In this document: in pieces, positions 58,938 to 64,000 of the stretch
Position numbering within the stretch: position 1 is the stretch's first letter
Layout: every line of letters begins with the position of its first letter
Source of the DNA: CBDBCU01 sp965243185
GTDB taxonomy: Bacteria; Chloroflexota; Dehalococcoidia; Lucifugimonadales; UBA3495
Assembly (NCBI GenBank): GCA_965243185.1
Contig: OZ251531.1
Location: forward strand, 1,612,001 to 1,676,000
Length of the DNA: 64,000 nucleotides
Direction: 5' to 3'
The notes under the pieces: model-generated
What the model saw: the letters and a program-made list of their open reading frames with translations, nothing else
Databases searched by the model: none
What the model was told of the DNA's origin: nothing
Position numbers and translations under genes: made by a program

Positions 58938-58998
58938 GCCAGCCTAGCCAACCACGCCCGCAACCACCCTCAGTCCAACCAGCCATCCCCCAAAACCC

Positions 58999-59049
58999 AA
59001 AAAGTTTTGAGGGGGCGCGGGGGAACTTTTACAAAAGTCCCCCCGCCGT
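58999..59049 (+). repeat. R50 dispersed repeat
   Basis: Full copy with one changed base in the right stem (AAAAGTCC). Confidence 0.8.
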
Positions 59050-59153
59050 CTCCCCATCCGGCAAACCGTCCTCCCCAATCTCCCTATGTCATTCCCCCAA
59101 CCCCTGAAATCCAACTCCCTCAAAACTCATCCGAAATTCTCTTCCAAACTCCC

Positions 59154-59183
59154 TTGACAAACCCCCAAACCATCCCCCATAAT
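59154..59183 (+). promoter_or_regulatory. Strong sigma70-like promoter
   Basis: A perfect TTGACA (59154-59159), 18-base spacer and CATAAT (59178-59183). Transcription would start near 59190. No protein gene follows for about 680 bases. Confidence 0.6.
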
Positions 59184-59189
59184 AAAACT

Positions 59190-59690
59190 CGTCAAGGTTG
59201 ACCTGACCCCGGGACGCCGGGTTCTTACGCTAAGCTTACCGTAAAACTAAATACCGCTCCACACAGCGCGCTGTGGGCCCCGCCCAGCCATTAAACCGGC
59301 AAAGCGGACGCCTTTAACACTCCTACCCCCGGGAAAGCGGCCCAAGGACCCGCAAACCCACCCGGAGCAGCGGCCAACGGCAAAACCCACCCGCCGTACC
59401 AAACCGCCGCCCCAGCCTCACAGGAGTCGGAGCAACCCAGGTTGACTGGAGAACGGTCAACCGCGGTCGCAACACCGGGCCAACCCGCCGGCATGGCAAC
59501 CATACCAACCGGCGCCAGTAGCCAACTCAAGGTAGCGCAACCGTAATCGGCAGCCTGACCGGGCAAAGCCGGCATGATGTAGCCAGCTGACCAACCGGTG
59601 TTTGGCAACCCACATGGTCAGACCTGCCAACCCTTCTCCCGACAAGGCGGAAACCGCGGCCACGGTTTCCGCCAACACCGGTATCTAACC
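59190..59690 (+). ncRNA. Candidate structured non-coding RNA
   Basis: No convincing coding frame exists on either strand; minus-strand frames of 105 and 73 codons look random. Base composition is balanced, unlike the C-rich flanks. Several hairpins are visible: 59205-59224 (8 bp, GACG loop), the palindrome CACAGCGCGCTGTG at 59262-59275, 59440-59462 (GGTTGAC/GTCAACC), 59587-59621 (CTGACCA/TGGTCAG) and 59646-59673 (GGCGGAAACCG/CGGTTTCCGCC). A good promoter lies just upstream. It does not match tmRNA, RNase P, SRP or 6S RNA by eye. The 3' end is not defined. Confidence 0.4.
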
Positions 59691-59866
59691 CCTAACCCCC
59701 ATCCCATCCCCCGTACACCATCCTACCGCACCCCCCTATCCCCTTCCTTTGCCCAATCACAATAGAAAATCCATTCCAAAATCACTTGACTCCCGCCAAA
59801 CCACCCGCTACCATAAAAACAGCCAACCCCCGGTCCATCCAAAATCTCAACCCAAGGAGCCAAAAA

Positions 59867-60022
59867 ATGCACTGCCGCCGCTGCCCCTCCCCCGACCTCA
59901 TCCCCCTCGACCGCCTCCAACCCACCGACCACCAAATCTACCGCTGCCGCCGCTGCGGCTACCTCTTCAGCCCCGCCAACCCCAACCCCCAACCCGCCGC
60001 CCCCGCCAAACGCCCGGGATAA
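59867..60022 (+). CDS. Small zinc-ribbon protein
   Basis: A 51-aa protein. The ATG follows AAGGAGCCAAAA. Two CxxC knuckles (MHCRRCPSPD and IYRCRRCGYLF) form a zinc ribbon, then a Pro-rich tail. It lies five bases before the terminase gene and is probably co-transcribed; small zinc-ribbon proteins near phage packaging genes are common but of unclear role. Confidence 0.6.
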   Translation: MHCRRCPSPDLIPLDRLQPTDHQIYRCRRCGYLFSPANPNPQPAAPAKRPG

Positions 60023-60027
60023 CCCCC

Positions 60028-61611
60028 ATGACCACCCCCAGCCCCCTCCTCCCCAACTTGCCCTCGCCGGACAAAACCCCATCCCGGCAGCCGGCGGCCG
60101 CCCTTGACCAACCGCCGCCCTACTACTTCGCCCGCCGCGTCCTTGGCGTCCGCCCCTGGCACAAACAACGCGAAATCCTCGACTCCCTACTAACCCACAA
60201 CCGCATCGCCGTCAAATCCGGCAACGGCCTCGGCAAAGGCTTCACCGCCGCCATCGCCCTCCTCTGGTTCCTCCACACCCACCAACCCGCCATCGCCCTC
60301 TCCACCGCCCCCACCTTCCGCCAAGTCCGCCACATCCTCTGGCGCCAAATCCATAACCTCCACCGCCGCAACCCCAAAACCCTCGGCGGCCAACTCCACG
60401 ACACCCGCTGGGAACTCGCCCCCGACCGCTACGCCCTCGGCCTCTCCGCCGACACCGCCGACCAATTCCAAGGCTTCCACTCCCCCAACCTCCTCCTCAT
60501 CGTCGACGAAGCCGAAGGCGTCACCGAACCCATCTACGAAGCCATCGAAGCCATCATGACCACCGCCCACGCCCAACTCCTCCTCATCGGCAACCCCACC
60601 ACCAACACCGGCGCCTTCCGCCGCGCCTTCCACCAAGAACAACAAATCTACAAAACCATCACCATGTCCGCCCTCGACTCCCCCAACCTCACCGCCGGCC
60701 AAACCCGCATCCCCGGCCTCGCCACCAAACAATGGGTCCAACAACGCGCCAACCTCTGGGGAATCGACAACCCCCTCTACCAAGCCCGCATCCTCGGCCA
60801 ATTCCCCACCCAAACCCAAGACGCCCTCATCAACCTAACCCACCTCGAAACCGCCACCCGCCCACCCGCAGACAACCATCCTTCCCCCGCCACCGGCAAT
60901 CCCGCCCCAACTACGTGGTCATGTCATTCCGAGCAAAGCGAGGAATCCAAAATGCCCCTTGACCAACCCCTTCCCGCCTATCCAAAACCCGCCGCCGCCG
61001 ACGCCAACCATCCCCCATTGACCCTATCCAACTCCGACCAACGCCAGGAACCCCCCATGCCCAGCCTCCAAATCAACCCCCACGAAATCATCATCGCCGT
61101 CGACCCCGCCCGCTTCGGCTCCGACCACTCCATCATCCTCCGCCGCCACGGCCCCCACATCCGATCCATCCAATCCTACCACCACCTCGACACCATGACC
61201 CTCACCGGCCACATCGCCCACCAAATCCAACAACACCACCCCACCCAAACCTGCATCGACGAAATCGGCATCGGCGCCGGCATCATCGACCGCCTCAAAG
61301 AACAAGGCTACGGCATCCGCCCCGTCAACACCAGCCGAAAAGCCCGCCAACCCCACCTCTACGCCAACCTCCGCGCCGAAGCCTACCACCACCTCGCCCA
61401 ACTCCTCGAGCGCCAACTCATCACCCTCCCCAACGACCCCCAACTCATCGGCCAACTCGCCGCCCTCCGCTACACCTACGACAGCAGCGGCCGAATGCTC
61501 ATCGAACCCAAAGAAAAAATCCGCAGCCGCGGCCTCCCCTCCCCCGACAAAGCCGACGCCCTAATGCTCTCCCTCCTCCCCCCACCCCCCCTCCCCAAAC
61601 TCTGGACCTGA
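60028..61611 (+). CDS. Phage terminase large subunit, with repeat-derived insert
   Basis: A 527-aa packaging ATPase-nuclease. Residues 45-260: WHKQREILDSLLTHNRIAVK with Walker A KSGNGLGKGF, LSTAPTFRQVRHILWRQI, Walker B LLLIVDEAEGV and LLLIGNPTTNTGAFRRAF. Residues 350-520 are the RNase H-like nuclease: IIIAVDPARFGSDHSIILRR, QTCIDEIGIGAGIIDRLKEQ and DKADALMLSLL supply the acidic residues. Between the domains an in-frame insert contains WSCHSEQSEESKMP, the translation of an R27-type repeat. The insert keeps the frame open. Extreme C preference at third codon positions. Confidence 0.9.
   Translation: MTTPSPLLPNLPSPDKTPSRQPAAALDQPPPYYFARRVLGVRPWHKQREILDSLLTHNRIAVKSGNGLGKGFTAAIALLWFLHTHQPAIALSTAPTFRQVRHILWRQIHNLHRRNPKTLGGQLHDTRWELAPDRYALGLSADTADQFQGFHSPNLLLIVDEAEGVTEPIYEAIEAIMTTAHAQLLLIGNPTTNTGAFRRAFHQEQQIYKTITMSALDSPNLTAGQTRIPGLATKQWVQQRANLWGIDNPLYQARILGQFPTQTQDALINLTHLETATRPPADNHPSPATGNPAPTTWSCHSEQSEESKMPLDQPLPAYPKPAAADANHPPLTLSNSDQRQEPPMPSLQINPHEIIIAVDPARFGSDHSIILRRHGPHIRSIQSYHHLDTMTLTGHIAHQIQQHHPTQTCIDEIGIGAGIIDRLKEQGYGIRPVNTSRKARQPHLYANLRAEAYHHLAQLLERQLITLPNDPQLIGQLAALRYTYDSSGRMLIEPKEKIRSRGLPSPDKADALMLSLLPPPPLPKLWT
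60922..60955 (+). repeat. R27-variant repeat inside the terminase gene
   Basis: TGTCATTCCGAGCAAAGCGA then GGAATCCAAAATGC. It is in frame and encodes CHSEQSEESKM. Confidence 0.75.
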
Positions 61612-61653
61612 CCCCGACCCCTACCTTCAACCGTCATTCCCACGCCCCCGACT

Positions 61654-61682
61654 CGTCATTCCCACGAAAGTGGGAATCCAGA
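61654..61682 (+). repeat. R27 palindromic repeat
   Basis: Consensus copy between the terminase and portal genes, preceded by a half copy at 61632-61642. Confidence 0.75.
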
Positions 61683-61702
61683 ACCCCCAAAAGGAGCCAA
61701 AA

Positions 61703-62905
61703 ATGAAACTCCCCAACCCCTTCCACCGCAAACAAACCGCCCCCGAAAACGCCAACCCCCTCCCCACCCACTACCACCCCACCGCCCCCGCCACCCCCTG
61801 GGCCAACCCCGACTACGGCCCCTACTACGCCAACTCCGTCGCCATCTACGCCGCCATCAAACTCCGCGCCGACGCCATCAGCCGACCCCCCATCCAAATC
61901 CACCGCCAAAACCAAAACGGCACCCCCACCCCCATACCCACCACCCACCCCGTAGCCCAACTCCTCAGCCACCCCAACCCCTGGTACACCCCCCGCCAAC
62001 TCTGGCAAGCCACCGAAATCCACCTCAACCTCTGGGGCCAAGCCTTCTGGCTCCTCGACCACAACCAAACCGGCCAACAACAAATCTGGCCCCTCCGCCC
62101 CGACCGCATCCACATCCTCCCCCACCCCCAACAACACATCCAGGGCTTCCTCTACCGCAGCCCCCACCACGGCCAACCCATCGCCTACACCCCCGACCAA
62201 ATCCTCTGGCTCCGCAACTACAACCCCCTCAACGACCACGCCGGCATCTCCCCCCTCGCCCCCGCCCGCCTCCCCGTCGAAATGGCCCGCGACGGCCTCC
62301 GCTACAACCGCAGCTTCCTCCAAAACTCCGCCCAACCCGACTACATCCTCCTCACCGACCAGCAGCTCACCGACCACGACATCAACGACTTCTACCACCG
62401 CTGGGAAACCCGCCACCGCGGCCCCCAAAACGCCCGCCGCCCCGCCATCGCCAACTTCATCAAAGACATCAAACCCCTCGGCATCACCCACCGCGACATG
62501 GACTTCATCCAAACCCTCCGCTGGTCCCTCGAAGAAGTATCCCGCGCCTACGGCGTCCCCAAACCCCTGCTATCCGACCTCGAACGCGCCACCTTCGCCA
62601 ACATCAACGCCGCCGAACGCATCTTCTGGCGCAACACCATCGTCCCCCAACTCCACCTCCTCGCCGAACAACTCAACCACCACCTCCTCCCCCAACTCGG
62701 CTACCCCCACCTGAAAATCCACTTCGACCTAACCAGCATCGAAGCCCTCCAAGAGGACCAAAACAAACGCGTCCAACGGGAAATCCAGCTCCTCGACCGC
62801 GGCGTCCTCACCATCAACGAACTCCGCCAAAACCACCACCTCCCCCCCGTCCCCTGGGGCCACCTCCCCACCATCCCCACCAACCCCCATCCCCCCGCCG
62901 AATAA
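61703..62905 (+). CDS. Phage portal protein (HK97 type)
   Basis: A 400-aa protein from the ATG at 61703 after AAGGAGCC. Portal marks: YYANSVAIYAAIKLRADAIS, HPNPWYTPRQLWQATEIHLN, LWGQAFWLLDHN, ISPLAPARLPVEMARDGLRY and KPLLSDLERATFANINAAER. It would form the dodecameric ring at the procapsid vertex. No protease, capsid or tail gene follows; HigB starts 97 bases downstream. It is thus part of a prophage remnant or a reduced packaging module. Confidence 0.92.
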   Translation: MKLPNPFHRKQTAPENANPLPTHYHPTAPATPWANPDYGPYYANSVAIYAAIKLRADAISRPPIQIHRQNQNGTPTPIPTTHPVAQLLSHPNPWYTPRQLWQATEIHLNLWGQAFWLLDHNQTGQQQIWPLRPDRIHILPHPQQHIQGFLYRSPHHGQPIAYTPDQILWLRNYNPLNDHAGISPLAPARLPVEMARDGLRYNRSFLQNSAQPDYILLTDQQLTDHDINDFYHRWETRHRGPQNARRPAIANFIKDIKPLGITHRDMDFIQTLRWSLEEVSRAYGVPKPLLSDLERATFANINAAERIFWRNTIVPQLHLLAEQLNHHLLPQLGYPHLKIHFDLTSIEALQEDQNKRVQREIQLLDRGVLTINELRQNHHLPPVPWGHLPTIPTNPHPPAE

Positions 62906-62961
62906 CCCCCGCCCCCAAACCGCCCTTGCCCGCCCCTTGAACTCCCCCCATCCCAATGTAG

Positions 62962-62967
62962 TATAAT
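62962..62967 (+). promoter_or_regulatory. -10 box of higBA
   Basis: AGTATAATC, 35 bases before the HigB ATG. Confidence 0.5.
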
Positions 62968-63002
62968 CACCCCCCAACACCCGGAAACTCCGGCTGAGGC
63001 CT

Positions 63003-63296
63003 ATGCACATCCTATCCAAAAGAACCCTGCGCGAATTCTGGGACCGCTATCCGGATGCCGCCGACCCCTTGGACGAATGGCATCGCACCGTCCAGCGGGC
63101 CCGCTGGACCACCCCGTCCGACATCCGCTCCCGCTACCCCGACGCCAGCATCCTCCGGAACAACCGCGTAGTCTTCAACATCAAAGGCAACCAATACCGC
63201 CTGATCGTGCTGGTGAAATATCACCGGGGCGAAGTCTATATCCGCTTCGTCGGCACCCACGCCCAGTACGACCGCATCAACGCCGCAGAGGTCTAG
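63003..63296 (+). CDS. higB: HigB-type toxin
   Basis: A 97-aa predicted mRNA interferase. The pattern HILSKRTLREFWDRYPDAAD, WTTPSDIRSRYPDASIL, NRVVFNIKGNQYRLIVLVKY and VYIRFVGTHAQYDRINA is typical of the HigB family (RelE fold), including the late His and Tyr. It would cut mRNA on the ribosome. The antitoxin gene follows after two bases. Confidence 0.93.
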   Translation: MHILSKRTLREFWDRYPDAADPLDEWHRTVQRARWTTPSDIRSRYPDASILRNNRVVFNIKGNQYRLIVLVKYHRGEVYIRFVGTHAQYDRINAAEV

Positions 63297-63298
63297 CA

Positions 63299-63685
63299 AT
63301 GCAAACCCAGCAAACCCAATGGCAAACCCTCCAAACCGAACAGGACTACGACCGCGCCCTCGACCGCCTCTGGGAAATCTTCGACTCCGAACCCGGCACC
63401 CCCGAGGACGCCGAACACGACCTCCTGGTCGAACTCATCCTCGCCTACGAGGACATCCACTACCCCATCCCCCTGCCCACCCCCCTGGGCGCCCTCGAAT
63501 TCTGGATTGACCAGCGGAACCTCACCCTCGACGACCTGGCCCCGGCCCTCGGCAGCCGGGAACTCGCCGCCGCCATCCTCGCCGGCCAGCAGGAAATCAC
63601 CCCCCAAATCGCCGAAGCCCTCCACCAAAAACTAGACATCGACCTCCGCGACCTCCTCCCCCACCCCGCCGCTACCACCCCCTAA
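63299..63685 (+). CDS. higA: HigA-type antitoxin
   Basis: A 128-aa protein. The N-terminal half is an acidic toxin-binding part (YDRALDRLWEIFDSEPGTPE, HDLLVELILAYEDIHYPI). The C-terminal half is a helix-turn-helix (LEFWIDQRNLTLDDLAPALG, SRELAAAILAGQQEITPQIA) that would bind the operon promoter. The order toxin-antitoxin is normal for higBA. Complete module. Confidence 0.92.
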   Translation: MQTQQTQWQTLQTEQDYDRALDRLWEIFDSEPGTPEDAEHDLLVELILAYEDIHYPIPLPTPLGALEFWIDQRNLTLDDLAPALGSRELAAAILAGQQEITPQIAEALHQKLDIDLRDLLPHPAATTP

Positions 63686-63720
63686 AACCGCCCCCTTGCC
63701 CCGCCAGGAGTGCCATACCT

Positions 63721-64000
63721 ATGCCCCCCCTCCGCAACCTTTTGCCCCGCATCTGCCTGGCGGTAGCCTTGCTCGCGGCCCTCGGCTGCCGGCAGCCCGA
63801 ACCCCCCGCTACGGCTATATCGCCGACTGCCACGCCAGCGCCAGTACCTACCCCTGCTTCGACACCAACGCCGGAGCCATACCTAAGGGCGCCGGTACTT
63901 CCCCCAGCGCCAAAAGAACCTATCACCTTCGGCAACCCGAACTGGAACTCCGCCCAGCTCCAGACCCGCATCGCCCAATATATCGTCGAAAAAGGCTACG
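63721..64000 (+). CDS. Glycine betaine-type ABC transporter binding lipoprotein, 3' partial
   Basis: The reading frame runs off the window end (93 codons seen). A basic N-terminus, hydrophobic stretch and LAALGC form a lipoprotein signal with Cys23. A long Pro/Thr/Ala linker follows. The mature part begins ITFGNPNWNSAQLQTRIAQY then IVEKGY, the characteristic first strand and helix of OpuAC-like glycine betaine/proline binding proteins. It probably feeds an osmoprotectant ABC transporter encoded beyond the window. Preceded by CCAGGAGTG. Confidence 0.75.
   Translation, partial: MPPLRNLLPRICLAVALLAALGCRQPEPPATAISPTATPAPVPTPASTPTPEPYLRAPVLPPAPKEPITFGNPNWNSAQLQTRIAQYIVEKGY

Noticed and set aside
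59291..59608. Minus-strand ORF of 105 codons in the candidate RNA region
   Set aside because: Ala/Gly/Val-rich, no ribosome binding site, overlaps another random frame; the promoter points the other way.

Overview
The window looks like chromosomal DNA from a GC-rich, free-living bacterium, most likely a Chloroflexota lineage (inference). Pointers are a luciferase-like monooxygenase beside an alpha/beta hydrolase, a flavin halogenase-like enzyme, a Cys-type CcmE with CcmB/C/D, and many lineage-specific small membrane proteins. No rRNA is present and only one tRNA, so the placement is tentative.

Layout. 0-2.4 kb: six tandem DUF2283-like genes. 2.7-5.2 kb: a membrane-anchored collagen-like protein. 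5.5-9.6 kb: gamma-glutamyltransferase, a coiled-coil protein and a polytopic membrane protein. 9.7-17.2 kb: small membrane/coiled-coil proteins (called 'family M' here), two secreted paralogues with a constant N-terminus and a divergent C-terminus, an asparaginase-like enzyme and an isocitrate lyase/PEP mutase family enzyme. 17.6-24.3 kb: halogenase-like flavoenzyme, LLM monooxygenase and hydrolase, with more family M genes. 25.2-36.7 kb: core genes (ispG, proS, RDD protein, mscS, recF, fur family, a ThDP enzyme, tRNA-Ser), a FitAB/VapBC-like toxin-antitoxin pair and a DUF3467/retropepsin-like operon. 36.8-41.8 kb: HipA-like kinase with HIRAN-like partner, a truncated CoA-transferase gene and a DNA methyltransferase-HNH fusion. 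42-46.8 kb: LON-domain protein, TenA, NIPSNAP, a tandem array of family M genes and 3' cassettes, two MITE-like elements, ccmE. 46.9-49.7 kb: restriction-modification debris that separates ccmE from ccmD-ccmC-ccmB (49.7-51.5 kb). 51.5-56.1 kb: a PaREP1/HEPN-like protein, a DNA methyltransferase and, convergent with it, an operon of a 98-aa protein, a Rad50/SMC-like ATPase and a PD-(D/E)XK-like protein. 56.4-58.9 kb: PncC-like protein and small genes. 59.15-59.7 kb: an ORF-poor, hairpin-rich stretch behind a good promoter, a candidate structured RNA. 59.9-62.9 kb: phage terminase and portal genes without capsid genes. 63-64 kb: HigBA and the start of a glycine-betaine-type binding lipoprotein.

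Two dispersed repeats fill the intergenic DNA. R50 (about 50 bp, from AAAAGTTTTGAGG to CCCCCGCCGT) has eleven full copies, all in the same orientation. R27 is the palindromic GTCATTCCCACGAAAGTGGGAATCCAG type; a variant is fused in frame into the terminase gene. A 92-bp MITE with a perfect 8-bp target duplication lies at 23.3 kb.

The most notable regions are the SMC-ATPase/nuclease-like/methyltransferase island (52.2-56.1 kb), the family M cassette array (44.3-46.1 kb) and the candidate RNA (59.2-59.7 kb). All calls come from reading the sequence; no database search was run.
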